From Codonopsis lanceolata (taxonomy: Eukaryota; Streptophyta; Magnoliopsida; Asterales; Campanulaceae), in the NCBI GenBank assembly GCA_013146195.2, contig CM028381.1, positions 97,838,380-97,902,379 on the forward strand: a stretch of DNA of 64,000 nucleotides. Reading direction: 5' to 3'. Position numbers and translations under genes: made by a program. Under the pieces are notes generated by a model. The model had not been told where the DNA came from. It was given only the letters and a program-made list of their open reading frames with translations, and made no database searches. Positions 35,501-48,600 of the stretch are shown piece by piece; the stretch's first letter is position 1; the number at the start of each line of letters is the position of its first letter.

Positions 35501-38382
35501 TATGGTTACAATAAATATATGGTAAATGATAAATATGGTTACAATAAATATATGGTAAATTATACACCGGCGTTAACTAAAAACAACTAATCCTACATAT
35601 AGAACTGAAAGGAAAAGGATAGTTATTCCATATCAATTTCCAACCTTGATAAGACCTTCTTGAAATAGAATCTCAATGACTTCCTTGAGTATGGGAAGCA
35701 GACCAGAATGATGCACACCTATTCCACGTTTCAACAGGGGTAACATATTTGAGACCTGGAATTTTCAGATACAGAAGAATCAATAACTAGTTTCACAGGA
35801 AAATTGGAAATAGTCCATAAGAGAAGAATGTGTGAGTTAAGAAAACGAGAAAGAAGAAGAAGAAGAAGGGATGTGCAGCTCCAGGAAATGATTACGAAAC
35901 ATAATGTGAGCAAAAATTATGCCTTTTTACACAACTAAACAGAAATGGAACAGAAGGGAATATGATCTTGCCTGAGGTAGCTTCTTATCATCATCTGATA
36001 ACATGTCCATGGCACTCCAAAAGATCCTTTCTATGTTTACTTTCTCATCGTCCTCATTTAGATCCATTTTTGCCATCTACAAAAAATACAGAATAAGCAA
36101 AACCCTCAGTTTGACCCACTCGGACAATCAATATACTAAAGGAATAGACACTAGCACAATTCTAACCCATGAAAGGAGTTAAGAATGAATCCCAATATTC
36201 CCTCCTGCTCTACTCAAAAGAGTCACATTTTCCTCTTTAAGATTTAAGATGTTCACTCAAAGAGTCTCACTTTCACTTAGCTTATAAGTATGATGATATT
36301 ATAGCTTTACCCATGGATTACATTACCAGTTGAATAAAACAAGCATATCTGTTATAATTGATACCTTTAAGGTCAATAATGTACCAGTAAATACTTCACT
36401 TTTCAATTAGGGACACAGTGAACAGAATGGAGTCGAAAAAGACCAAGTTTAAGGAAATTGGTAGGGCAGATTTTTCCAGAATGAGCTGATGTGGGGGGGG
36501 GGGAGTAAAAAACGGGTATTATCAGATCAGGTCATGTTGAAATTTCAATCTTTGTGGTAACTACATAGGTTGAAAAAGATATGCAGGGATTACTTTACAA
36601 GCACATGGTCTTCTCATGATAATACATATAAACCAGGTTACATATCAGGTTGTCTTCAAACAAAATCATAAATGCATCAAGTGATTCCCTGAAATGCAGA
36701 TAAAACCCTTACCTGCATAGCAAGGAATTCACATTCCCTTTTACTGAAGCTGAAGAGTATCACTGGATCATATTGACGCTGGATGATCATTTTGACCATC
36801 TTGAATATGTCACTGTCTTCGCCAGCTCTACCAACCATCGCACCCTTTTGCCATTTCCCGTTCTCTCTCTTCCCACTTTCACTTGCGGGAACAAGGGCAT
36901 TCAAAGCTTTCTGAAAGCTATCCTCGCGAAATTTTCCCTTTTCATCTACCACCAAGTATAGACCATCACCACCAGAGGGGAAGAGATAGTGTTGAAGAGG
37001 TGTGGGCCGATAATCCGTATAAACAATATGACATGGTTGCTGATGTACCTGCATTCTGAAAAATAATATCATTACCTTCACAATAAGCCGTTGTATCCTC
37101 CAAATAACAAGTCAAACTATTAGATGTACAGTATCCAAACAAAGCATCATAGGAATGGGTCCTCTTGAAGTGATCTAGGAGAAGATACTGAATACTCATC
37201 AGGCTACTAATCAAGAACTCATAAAGTTATCCTCTTGAACTTAAGCATCAATGCTAATGGTTCTTTGCAAGCCTCAAAAATCATACTCCCTCCGTCTCAA
37301 AATTATTGTCATGTTTGACCCGGCACACGGATTAGGGAAAATCAATTGACTTGATTGTTATTATTTGTTTGATGTATTGTTTCCTTTAAAGCCCATGTAT
37401 AATGTGGTCGATAATTAAAGTAGGATGAAAAAGTACGGGTAAAGTGGTAAAAGTATAATCCTAAAAAAGAAAGTTTCAAAGACAATTATTTTGGGACGGA
37501 CGAAAAAGGTAAAAAGTTCACCTTCGCAACCCAATCAGCAAACTCCTTTGCATTTGGAACTGTAGCCGAAAGGAACACAAAGCGAGAATTTTTGGGGGCC
37601 ATGACTATGCTCTCTTCCCAGACAACACCTCTTTCTCTATCACGCATGTAATGCACCTCATCAAAAATAATCCAAGCCACCTCCCGTGTAACCTCCGATC
37701 CTTTGTACTGCATACTACGCCAGATTTCTGTAGTCATAACCTGATACCCAACTAACACTTTAGAGACATGGAAGGCTAACAAATTCTGAAGATTAAGAAA
37801 GAAAACATCAGAGGAGCCACAACACCTACCAAGCAAGACGCATTTGGCTCAATGGTAACATCTCCGGTCATTAAACCAACATCCGAGAACTCTTCTTTAA
37901 ACTCTCTATATTTTTGGTTGCTGAGTGCCTTGATCGGAGAAGTATATATTACGCGTTGCTTATTCCGCAAGGACATAGCAATCGCATACAAAGCTACAAC
38001 AGTTTTGCCTGCTGATGTATGGGCAGATACCTATCAACGTCACAGACAGTTAATTCTACCAAAATCAACTCTCTTTCATAAATAACAATTTGTAAAATGG
38101 AAGAAACTTTACCATGACTGATTCACCATTGTTGAGACACTTGATAGCCTCCAACTGAAAAGAATCAAGAGCAAAAGGGAATTCCTTTGCAGGCGTAGAG
38201 TCTCCTTCAGCAGCCAAAGTAGGGTTCAAGGAACGAGGAACGTAGCCCTCGGGATACGAAACATCGTGTAAGCATGATACTGACTCATTAATGTCCACCA
38301 AACCATTATCCTTGGGTTGTTTTGGTGGAGGTGTATAATCCTCGGATGGATTTTCTACTGACTTCCTCTTTACAGAACCCAT
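26507..38382 (-). CDS. MTR4: MTR4-type DExH-box RNA helicase of the nuclear exosome
   Basis: SKI2-family ATP-dependent 3'-5' RNA helicase that feeds RNA, notably rRNA precursors, to the nuclear exosome. Coding exons in gene order: 38382-38113, 38030-37830, 37740-37522, 37048-36713, 36076-35972, 35755-35645, 34764-34513, 33368-33245, 33103-32821, 32740-32586, 32123-31974, 31872-31640, 30613-30349, 26785-26507. They give 993 residues, near the 988 of Arabidopsis MTR4, if one extra base in exon 7 is ignored. Motifs: AHTSAGKT (93-100), DEVH (184-187), SAT (215-217), QMSGRAGRRG (456-465), then the arch region and the C-terminal DSHCT domain ending DIVFAASLYL. The start MGSVKRKSVE matches MTR4 rather than its paralogue HEN2. 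Exon 7 has five T (34547-34551, plus strand) where the frame needs four, shifting the frame after about residue 486. Intron 5 has a GC donor (CAG|GCAAGA). Intron 13 is about 3.6 kb. Confidence 0.94.
28021..28110. repeat. Short direct repeat within MTR4 intron 13
   Basis: CTAGTTGGATTTTATT followed by CAACAAATATTCCTCTCTA-type sequence occurs twice, starting at 28021 and 28074 (spacing 53 bp). The surrounding 27.7-28.8 kb contains a TATAAA at about 28522 and could be an old solo LTR, but I cannot define its ends. Confidence 0.5.
29190..29860 (+). mobile_element. LINE (L1-type) fragment, 3' part of ORF2, antisense in MTR4 intron 13
   Basis: Conceptual translation across several frames gives the familiar C-terminal part of plant LINE reverse transcriptases: SGWKK followed by LYLSKGG, then RKYHLVKWEEVC, LLGKWLWRYM and KVVMAKYG, and finally the longest intact piece FKVDKGEPVKFWRDKWC (about 29643-29693). 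This is the zf-RVT region. Stops and frameshifts are frequent, so it is an old 5'-truncated copy. It lies antisense to MTR4. Confidence 0.8.
31141..31165. repeat. Perfect 11-bp hairpin in MTR4 intron 12
   Basis: AACAGTGGTGT, three loop bases GTA, then ACACCACTGTT form a perfect inverted repeat. In the pre-mRNA it could fold into a stem-loop. It may also be the footprint of a small inverted-repeat element. No role can be assigned. Confidence 0.6.
34245..34385. repeat. Short interspersed repeat in MTR4 intron 7
   Basis: This island is richer in GC than the intron around it. GACCGTCTTACAGG near the left end and CAGTCTTACATGAGACCC near the right are related phrases. Sequences with GTCTTAC/GAGACC phrases are frequent small repeats in some plant genomes, but I cannot assign a family or exact ends. 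Confidence 0.35.
37286..37509. mobile_element. Stowaway MITE in MTR4 intron 3
   Basis: The left end CTCCCTCCGTCTCAAAATTA is the hallmark Stowaway terminal sequence. The right end, GACAATTATTTTGGGACGGA then CGAAAAAGG, is its diverged inverted copy. The element is flanked by TA on both sides (37284-37285 and 37510-37511), the expected target duplication. It is 224 bp long, non-coding, and ends 10 bp before the exon 3 donor dinucleotide at 37520-37521. Confidence 0.9.
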
Positions 38383-39067
38383 ACTTCTATTCAAAGGCTA
38401 TAATACAGATAAAAACACGAACACAGTTTCACTCAAGCAGAAAAAAATTGAAGTGCACGACTTTATCAATTTAAGTGTACGGTTAAAACCCTAGAATAAT
38501 TTGTAATTTGCCAGGCCATTTCAAATATTATTTTGATACTTACAACTAACAGTTTATGCTACATGCATAAATTTTATGTATATTCAGACGAAAGAGCTTA
38601 AATTGAAAGGACGAAATACCTCTACTCGGAGTTGGCTGCTGCTGCGGCTGCGGCGGCGGGGGACGGAGCTCTTGCCGCTCAAGAGAGATACAGAGAAGGA
38701 AGACTAACGGCTTGTCAGGGGTTGGGCACAAGAATTATTAAACCCTCAATAAACGACGATTTTAAAAACTCCGATGAAACTAATTTATCCTTTTTACGTG
38801 TTAAACTTTTCAGATGTGAATTTTTTGGATATTATTTAGAGGTCAATTAATGTTGAGCTTTCAAATTACTTTAGAAATAGGTTTTATAAGTTGATGTCAA
38901 ATATGGTTTTCCTAATAAGAATAAGATTTAGGGTTCGATTGTTAACCTCAGCTCAATTGGTAAAATTTTAAGTTATTTTAGAAATAAGATTGTTTGGTAA
39001 TACAATACAACATCACTTAATAAATTAAGTTTGCCTTATAAATTTTTAAGTCAAATAGTGATGATTT
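38383..39067 (-). promoter_or_regulatory. MTR4: MTR4 5' UTR, probable UTR intron and promoter
   Basis: Read on the minus strand, 38397-38383 is UTR just before the ATG. It is preceded by an acceptor-like TATTATAG, with a matching donor GAG|GTATTT at 38620/38619, suggesting a UTR intron of 38398-38619. Upstream lies a GC-rich CAG/CCG-rich leader (about 38630-38690), probably the first UTR exon. A telo-box AAACCCTA is at 38486-38493 (plus strand). The start site is not determined. The region beyond about 38750 is AT-rich with no gene. Confidence 0.5.
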
Positions 39068-39306
39068 TGTTATAAAGTAACTACAAATTAAAACAATGAG
39101 TGTATAAGAGAAAAAGAGAGAAAGAGATTTATTCAGAGTAGGATTCATCCGTACAATAACCTTACATTGTTCGGTATTTATAACCGAGCAATGAACGAAG
39201 ATGTCTGCCAATGTCTGTCAATGTTGACAAACCAAGCCATCCTACCTATGCTAGCTATGTCTAAGTCATCCTACCTATGCTAGCTATGTTCATTTATTAT
39301 ATAACA
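39068..39306 (-). repeat. 3' LTR of the copia element
   Basis: This 239-bp LTR has inverted TGTTAT/ATAACA tips. It contains a duplicated phrase CATCCTACCTATGCTAGC in tandem (about 39238-39290), shared with the other LTR. Confidence 0.9.
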
Positions 39307-39582
39307 CTCCCCTTTGAACATATTATTGTAAGTTGATTAAGTGTGTCTCGTTAAAAACCTTTAAGTCAAAAAACCCAGTAGGGAAAAAATCGGATATAAG
39401 GAAAAACGTACACAATTTAAATCTGAATTGTGTGTATGGATTGTCTCGTTAAAAACCTTTTAATGGAAAACTCAGTGGGAAAAAACTATGATAGAGGGAA
39501 ATAGAGTACAGTCATATATGCTCCCCTTGAACTGACAAGGGTCAAGAGAAATCACCTTTGTGAATCTCGTAGGTTTCGCATC

Positions 39583-42500
39583 TCAATATTGTGAACATGC
39601 TTTCTGAAGGTTGTAGTGAGGAGTGCCTTCGTAAATAAATGCGGCAAAGATTATCACTTGATCGAACATATTGGATGCCGATCTCTTTCTTCTTTTCAAG
39701 TTCTTGAGTGTATAAAAGAGCTTCGGGGATATGTTTGGACTGTCACTTTGATGTATCCTCTTTACTTTGGGCGACACATGCATTATCTTCAAATAATATT
39801 GTCGGTCTTTGTTGACTGTGTAGTCCAGTGGCATTTTGAATATGCCTTGAGTCATAGATCGAAGCCATACACACTCTCGACTGGCTTCATGAAGTGCGAT
39901 CATCTCAGCATGATTTGGCAATGTAGCAACTAGCGTTTGCTTTTGAGAACGCCAAGAAATTGCAGTACCACCCATCGTGAAGATATAGCCGGTCTGTGAT
40001 CTGGCCTTACGAGGATCAGACAAATAACCTGCATCTGTAAAACCAACCAGTTCATCCTTTGATCCTTTGGGATAAATTAATCTCAAATCGATCGTCCCTT
40101 GAAGATAACGAAATATATGTTTGATACCATTCCAGTGTCTTCGTGATGGAGATGAACTATATCTTGCCAATAGATTTGTAGCAAATGTTATATCCGGTCT
40201 GGTACAATTAGCAAGGTACATGAGAGCTCCAATAGCACTTAAGTATGGTACTTCAGGTCCAAGTATCTCTTCATTCTCTTCACAAGGACGAAATAGATCT
40301 TTTTCAATATTCAGTGATCTATTAATCATGGGGCTAGTAAGAGGGTTTGCCTTATCCATAAAAAAGCGTTTCAAAACCATTTTTGTGTAATTTGATTGGT
40401 GTACAAATTTTCCACTATGCAAGTGTTCTATTTGTAAACCAAGACAGTATTTGGTCTACCCAAGATCTTTCATTTCAAATTCTCCATTTAGGTAATCAAC
40501 TGCTTCTTGGATTTCCTTGGGAATTCCAATGATATTCAGATCATCCAACATATACAGCGATAATTGTAAATCCAAATGTCATATTTTTTATAAAGACACA
40601 TGGACATAATTGATCATTCACATATCTGTCTTTCAACAAATGCTCACTTAAGCAATTATACCACATGCGCCCGGATTGCTTCAATCCATACAGTGATCGT
40701 TGTAGTTTAATTGCACATACTTTGGGCTTTGAGCTCGCTTGAGCACCTTGATTCCATCAGGAATTCTCATATAGATATCGGCATCTAATGACCCGTATAA
40801 ATAAATCGTTACAACATCCATGAGATGCATATCTAGATTTTTCGAAATCGATAAGCTGATTAGATATCTGAACGTAATAGCATCCATTACAGGAGAATAC
40901 GTTTCTTCATAATCAATCACAGGCCTTTGAGAAAAACCTTGTGCAACAAGGCGAGCCTTGTATCTCACGATCTCATTTTTCTCATTTCCCTTTCGAACAA
41001 AAATCCATATGTATCCAATGGGTTTCACAGCTTCAGGTATGAGAACAATAGATCAAAATAATTTTCGTTTATTCAACGAATTCAATTCAGCCTTCATGGC
41101 ATCTATCCATTTGATCTTGTCATGCCTCTTTTGACATTCAGATACATATTTTGGTTCGGGATCTTCAGTCCCGTCATTAATTTCTTGGGATACCGAACAA
41201 GAGAATATATCATCAATATTCTCCATTTCTTCTCGGTTCCATATTTTTCCATTACACATGTAATTAATTGAAATCTCATGGTTATCATTGCCTGTAAGGC
41301 TTACTAGATTTGCATGATCGTGTGTTTCTTCTACGGAACAATTTCACGATCGTGTGTTTCTCTGGAACACTTTCATGTGATTGGGATTTTCAATCACTTT
41401 CTTTTTGCGAGGATTTTTATCCTTTGAACCAATGGGTCGCCCACGCTCGTGTCTTAGATTCATTTGTCATTTTATCATTTGGTAGCCCTTTTGGTATTTC
41501 AATTCGGGCAGGAGCATTTATAGCAGCTACATGTGACTTTGTCTCTCTCTTTATATCTATAAATGCATCTGGCAATTGATTTGCTAAATTTTGTAAATGT
41601 ATGATCTTTTGAACTTCCAGTTCACATTGCTTTGTGGGAGGGTCAAGGTGCAATAACGATGATGTGCACCATTTGATCTCTCTTCCCACTTGTTTCCCCT
41701 CTTCACCTAAAGGTGGAAACTTGTCTTCATTAAAATGACAATCAAGCAAGCGCAAAAACGTCACCCGTTTTTGGTTCAAGATATTTTATTATAGAAGGGA
41801 TTCATACCCAACATATACTCTCAATCTCTTTTGTGGTCCCATCTTTGTGCCTTGTGGTGGAGCAATTGGTGCATATACCGCACAACCAAAAACTCTTAGA
41901 TGTGATAGATTCGGCTCTCACTCGAATGTCAATCTGATTGGGAGTACTTGTGATATGCACTTGGCCTCGAGGCGAATCGGTCTTGTTGCATGTAAAACAA
42001 CATGACCCCATACAGAAGTAAGGAGCTTTGTTCTCATCATTAATGGTATGGCAATAAGTTGAATATGTTTGATCAACGATTCAACTAAACCATTTTGTGT
42101 ATGAACATGAGCTCTTGGATGTTCAACATCAATCCCTATTAGCCATACAATAATCATTGAATGCTTGAGATGTAAATTCACCAAAGATTATCAAGTCTAA
42201 CTTTCTTGATCATATAATCTGGGAATTGTGCTCTCAGTTTGATTATTTGTGCAAGGAATTTGGCAAATGCCGTATTACGAGTTGATAATAGACATATGTG
42301 CGACCATTTGCTAGAAGCATCAATTAATATCATAAAATATTGGAATGGTCCACTTGGTGGATGGATAGGTCCACATATATCACCTTGAATTCGTTCAAAA
42401 AACGATGGTGATTCATATCCAACTTTAGTTGGTGATGGTCTAATTACCAACTTTCCTTGAGAACAAGCATCACAATGGAATTCATTAGATTGAAAAATCT

Positions 42501-43038
42501 TCTGGTTTTTCAATGGATGACCACTAGAATTCTCAATAATTCTACGCATCATTATTGATCCTGGATGCCCCAATCGATCATGACAAGCTTTAAATGTTTC
42601 AGTAAACTTTAGGTTTACTGTAAAATATGATTCAAATATTCTTATGATTGTACTATACAATCCAAATGATAGAGATGACAATTTTTCCAATATACACTTG
42701 CTTCCGGAAGTGTTTGAGGTAATGCAAAGATATTCATCATTCCCCTTATTCATAGTCTCAATATGATATCCATTCAGACGAATGTCTTTGAAACATAACA
42801 AGTTTCTTTGAGACTTAGGAGAGAACAATGCATTATTTATCATGAATTTCGTGCCTCCAGACATTAGGAAAATTTCTTTGCCAAATCCTTCAATTATTTT
42901 GGCATTGCCAGATATAGTGTTGACATTAGCATTGTCAATTTTGAGATAAGAAATATATTTCTTATTTTTAAGTATGATATGCGTAGTAGCGCTGTCTGCA
43001 AGACATAAATCTCCTCCTTGGATTTTGGATTCAAACAT
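39583..43038 (-). pseudogene. pol of the copia element: PR, INT, RT, RNase H fragments
   Basis: Protease region: DLCLADSATTHIILKNKKY (near 43010). GAG-pre-integrase: CHDRLGHPGSIMMRRIIE. Integrase core: GDICGPIHPPSGPFQYFMIL and later DVEHPRAHVHTQNGLVESLI. Reverse transcriptase: GYIWIFVRKGNEKNEIVRYK, ARLVAQGFSQ, then DDLNIIGIPKEIQEAV with a nearby frame break. RNase H: SQTGYIFTMGGTAISWRSQK and NHAEMIALHEASRECVWL. At least four frame changes separate these pieces (near 42180, 41900, 41030 and 40430). Confidence 0.9.
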
Positions 43039-43245
43039 ATTTGTGATCTATTTCAATATGAGAGAAAGAAAAATAAAATGAATAAATATGATAACACATT
43101 GAATGCAAAATACATATATAAACTTTATTGTAAGCATGCTAGTATACATAGGAAAAATAGATAATACTCCTACATAATAACATGTTACTTTTTCCACATC
43201 TTTTATCTCAAACTTGGACCATAGCTTCATTCCTATGTTAATTTA

Positions 43246-44290
43246 TTATTCATGACCAATATCATTACTAATGGTATTGGTCATGTCGACGTTGGTCATA
43301 TCACCAAAATCAAAATCAAGATCTTCAGGATCGTTTTCAAAGAAATTTGTCTCAACATTTCCCCCTTTTTGTGATCTCTCATAAAGATCAACTAGATGTT
43401 TCGCCGTTCGGTGCGTGCCAGTGGCTGTCATGCCACACCTAAAACATGAACTTTCTTCATTGTTTTGTCGTACATTTGCCCACTCGAAGAGTTGTTTCTA
43501 TCATCATCTCTGTTCCACTTCAGGTGGCGAGAGGAATTTCCATTATACGGATGATGACGATGACGATAGTTATTTCGTCCACGGCCTCTTCCTCGGCCTT
43601 GATTTCGACCATGACTTCGGTCTTGTTCATGATTTCCTTGGCCTCGACCACGACCGCTACCACGCCCATGCCCTTGCCTTTCATCATACATAGTCTCATT
43701 CGCTTCAGGGAATGGGGCTGAACCAGTTGGTCGAGATTCATGATTTTTCATTAGAATCTCATTATTACGTTCTTACAAGGAGGCAAGAGATCAATTCGGA
43801 GTACCTTTTAAAACCTTTTTCTCGATATTCTTTGCTGTAGAGCATATTCGAGATGCATGAAATGTGGAAAAGTCTTCTCCAACATATCATATTCGATGAT
43901 GGTTTCCCACATAATTTCAAGCTGTGAGGTTATTTTATACATCATTGAACTATATTCATTGATGGTTTTAAAATCTTGTAGGCGGATATGAATCCAATCA
44001 TAGTGTGCTTTTGGGAGAATGACCGTTTTCAAATGGTCATATCTTTCGTTCAAACTTTCCCAAAAGACGAGTGGATCATTAACCGTGAGGTACTCCATCT
44101 TTAGGTCTTCGTGGGCGTGGTGTCGTAGGAAAATCATGGCTGAGCCGGTGTTGATTACTTATCCATTCATTATTACTTTGTTGGATAGTATTTTCAAGGC
44201 TTAGCGGCGGGTGGGTTTCGACATCTATTTTCCAAGACATATAATTTTTCTCAGTTATGTCCAGCCTTTCAAATTCAAGCTTAGCGATGT
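43246..44290 (-). pseudogene. gag of the copia element (fragmented)
   Basis: The N-terminal part reads AKLEFERLDITEKNYMSWKI from about 44280. The capsid core follows (WESLNERYDHLKTVILPKAH, DWIHIRLQDFKTINEYSSMM) and then MKNHESRPTGSAPFPEANET with a Gly/Arg-rich RGRGRGRN stretch near the nucleocapsid. The pieces are in different frames. The order matches gag of abundant plant copia elements. Confidence 0.85.
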
Positions 44291-44952
44291 TTGCTATTTG
44301 TGAAGAAAAAACTATAAAAATGAAACATATATATTAATAAAATTATGACATGGAAATTTTATTCATATGATAATCAGTACATGTTAAAATGTATGTTGAA
44401 AGTTATTGTAACGCTAAGACATACATGATACAAAGATAGGTAATAAAAATCGAAAATCGTTTGGAGTATTCAACAACAAAAACCAATGCGTGCACGCAAT
44501 AACAAGTATGATAATAATCATCAACATTGGAGGAAACATTTTGTAGAAGAAGATATGGTATTGAGAGTTTGTAAGGAGGTAGTAAAAATGTGAGTAATCT
44601 ATTAAGATGTTGCGGTATATATGGAGAAAAAGAATGACCGTTTATGACCGTTAACTAGTCGTTTATTACCGTTGGAGGAGAGAGATAAAATCAGTAAACT
44701 AGCCATTAGAGGAGAGTGGTAAAAATGTAAAAATTCTGATTTAATAGAATTACATTTATATTATGAATAAATATAAATCTTATTAGGAGCAATAAATAAA
44801 ATAACTCCGCATGAATATTTTTCCAGTCAACTTTATACAGCTATTATATAGCATACATATATATTCATGCCACGCTACTCACTTCTGCTTGGTGTTTGTA
44901 GGTCGATAATAAATATATATGTATATAAAGTTATTCATATATAGAATTGAAA

Positions 44953-45053
<101 letters not shown>

Positions 45054-45296
45054 GATTTATAGCTTAGGGTTATTTCCGCACAAGCATCAACGAAACATAT
45101 ATATTATGCGTTAAATAATAAATTATTATTTCGTCATCTCACCATATATTATCGACGGTGGCTCAGCCAACATTTTCTTAATAATGGTGATATACGATAT
45201 ATATTGAAATAAACCAGAGACATAAAATAAATAATATATCGGTAGAAAATTTTACCGTTTGGGATTGTTAACAGTAGAACAATCGTGATGATAACG

Positions 45297-45521
45297 TGTT
45301 ATAAAGTAACCACAAATTATAACAATGAGTGTATGAGAGAAAGAGATAGAGATTTATTCAGAGTAGGATTCGTCTGTACAATAACCTTACATTGCTCAGT
45401 ATTTATAACCGAGCAATGAACGAAGATGTCTGCCAATGTTGACAAACCAAGCCATCCTACCTATGCTAGATATGTCAAAGACATCCTACCTATGCTAGCT
45501 ATGTTCATTTATTACATAACA
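45297..45521 (-). repeat. 5' LTR of the copia element
   Basis: This 225-bp LTR pairs with 39068-39306. It is shorter mainly because of small indels (for example one fewer TGTCTGTCAA-type unit near 45435). Confidence 0.9.
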
Positions 45522-45607
45522 TGTTTAAATTTTTCAGCTCTACTTTTTTAGACATTAGTTTTCAGAGCTTAATTTTTAATTTCTACAAAGTACCTTATCG
45601 GAGCTAT

Positions 45608-48600
45608 TAGTGATGCATCCGTGCGTTGCACAAATTGTACTTGGGTGTAAAATCATATACTCAATAAAAGTTGAATAATATACAATTAAAAAGTTTAATA
45701 TGAACAAAATAAATAAAAATTGATAAACAGTAAAATCAAAGAAAATCACATAATTTTTTTAAAAAGTTATTATAAATTTTAAAATATTTCCTTATATACA
45801 ACATTTTTCGTTGAAGATGTACGGTTATTACAACTATTAGCATCGCATAAAAAATTCAAAGACCGTTAAGATTAGTAACTCTAGACATAGCGATATAATG
45901 ATCATGACTAAAAATAGGGTTTTTCAAAAAAAATTTGACGCTAGACACTTTTATTTATAGACATTTCGTAAGACATCATCAACGTAAATGGTCTTCTTTG
46001 AAATTTGGATTGAATTATACGATCAGATGGTGTCAGTGATATTTTTGAAATAAAACAGTACCACCAGAATGACCATTTAAAAGAACTCGACCTTCTTAAA
46101 TATGATTTCTTAGCCTTGTAATAATTAATCGTCTGCTAATACTGTAATACATGAGTCCGGATCCTCTATTCCAAAATTGTATTTCATCTCCTATTCCACC
46201 GTCGGATTCTTGTCACGTGTTAATAAGAAATCTTCACAAAAGGAAATATTGAGCTAGATTTCACGGATTTTTATTGTTATGGAAACACAATCAACTTAGT
46301 AATTGATTTTGTTTATTTACGATTGACACGTGGTAAGAATCCGACGATGGGATAGGAGATGAAATACAATTTTGGAATAGAGGACCCGGACTCTGTAAGA
46401 CATAACTCAAGGAAATGGTCAATGTTACGAAACAACATTAATGAAGTTCCAGCCTTCAAATTCAACTCATGATTTATGATTTCAAAACATGAAATTCCAT
46501 TCAAAACTTTAGGAATATCTATATCGTTCAAAAGATCAATGTTTCTATCAAAATGACACGAAAAATCTGAGCTAAAAAACAATCCTCCTTTAAAATTGTT
46601 CTTCAATACCATGTAATCATTTATTAAATTAACCACATCAAGAGTCGGATCTAGAATAACTCTCTTTTCCAAAAACGATGAATCATCGGAACTGCTTCCA
46701 AATCAAGGATATGTGTTTTGTACAATTAGAGTGATTGGATCGTTGAATTCATTAAACAACAGTTGATTGAGAATATCAATATAAGCACAATTATCATTCG
46801 GTTCACCAATTTTACCATCGCCAATCTTCACAATCCAATTGACAAAAAATTTCAATTATTCAGAACTCTCGTTGGACTCATACGTTGTATCTCATATTCG
46901 TTGTCAACCTCAATACAAATGAATATCTCCGCATACAATAAATTAATAGTGAGATGAACTATGTCTTGTGTACTTCCTTTTGGAATCATATGCAATATCT
47001 GTCAAAAATCTCCACCAAACACAATTGTCTTATCTCCAAATAGAATATTAGAATGTCATATACTTAAATACAACTGAACATATCAATAGAATATCATATA
47101 CTTAAATAAAATTTAATATATCAATAGAATATCATATACTTAAATAAAACTGAATATATCGATAGAATATCATATACTTAAATAAAATTGAATATAATAT
47201 GCAATTAAAAACTTCAATGTGAACAAAAAAACACTAAAATTAAAGCTAAAAATTCACATATATTTGAAAAAAAATACTATATATTTTGGAATATTGCTTT
47301 ATATATATAATAGTTATCATTGAAAACGTACGATTATTACTTTTAATTTTAGAAGGGGTGGTTTTAAAGCATGAAGTTGTATTTATCCTTGCATACGACA
47401 TAAATTGTACTTTGAATTGCTAATATTAAAACATCGAGATAATCTTTCTTGCTACCAAATAAAAGCATCACAAAAAATTACATTTAAATGTTGGATTGGT
47501 AATTTTCAAATAACCTTAAAAAAGCACAAATGTTTATGTTATATATATAAATAAATATTAAATAGTCAAATATCAACATGTTTGTTATATCTAATAAAAA
47601 AAGGAATTGAAGTCGAAATAACAAACTCTAAATAGAACACTCGGTTACTAATTTGTCTTTCTATTTATTAATTTATATGAAATTTTCTGTAAATTTCATA
47701 ATATGTCATAATTATGTATGTATATAGTACTGCTGTATGGAGTAAATTATTTGAAATTTGACCGTTATATAATTTATTGATATTATTGATATATACAATT
47801 GTTATAAAATATGGAAAATATTTTTTTAGAATAATGAAAATACCTAAGCACCTCGAATAACAAACTAGTTTTAAAAATCTTTAAATTTTAGAATTATAAG
47901 AATCTAAAATTTATAAGAATGAAGAAGAATTAAACTTTTCATAAAACTACTCATATTACTCATAAATTAAGCTTCAAAACATCTAAACAAAATGATTTGT
48001 TTCAAAATATTTATTGCATCTAATTTGTCTTTGTATATTAACAAATTTATCTGACATCCATCTTTTATATTTCTTATTACATCGATGAATAACTTTTAAA
48101 TAAAGTTAGTTAAAATATTCTATATTGAAGAATACATTATTTAGTAAGTTTGTTAATGTAATTCATTTTTTATTAAACGAAAAAAAAATTATAATTATTT
48201 TTTGTAACTAATTCATTAGTGATGGGAAGTAACTATGTTACCTTGATTTATGGTTTTAAACTGGTTTGAATAATACTACATTGTAATTATTTGTCAAGAC
48301 TATTATTAATAATGGTGGCAAATAATTTATATTGAATCAACTGTTTTATCATTTAATCTTATTTCTGGGAGTTTATATTATTGCGGTGAAGATTTAGAAG
48401 CCAATATGTCAATTACAAATGTAAAAAAAATATTAAATTAAAAAAAATGTGAAATCGGATATAGAATAAATTATTCAATATTTGATATTGTATTTCTTGC
48501 CATTTTGTAAATCATATTAAACTATATTAAATGTTATACAATTTGTTTACATTAAATGCACTATAGATATTTGTAGTCATTTGAATCTAAAGAGTTGTTG

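Noticed and set aside
43415..43721. Plus-strand open frames over the copia gag
   Set aside because: They are antisense shadows of the Gly/Arg-rich gag region, which has a clear match on the minus strand.
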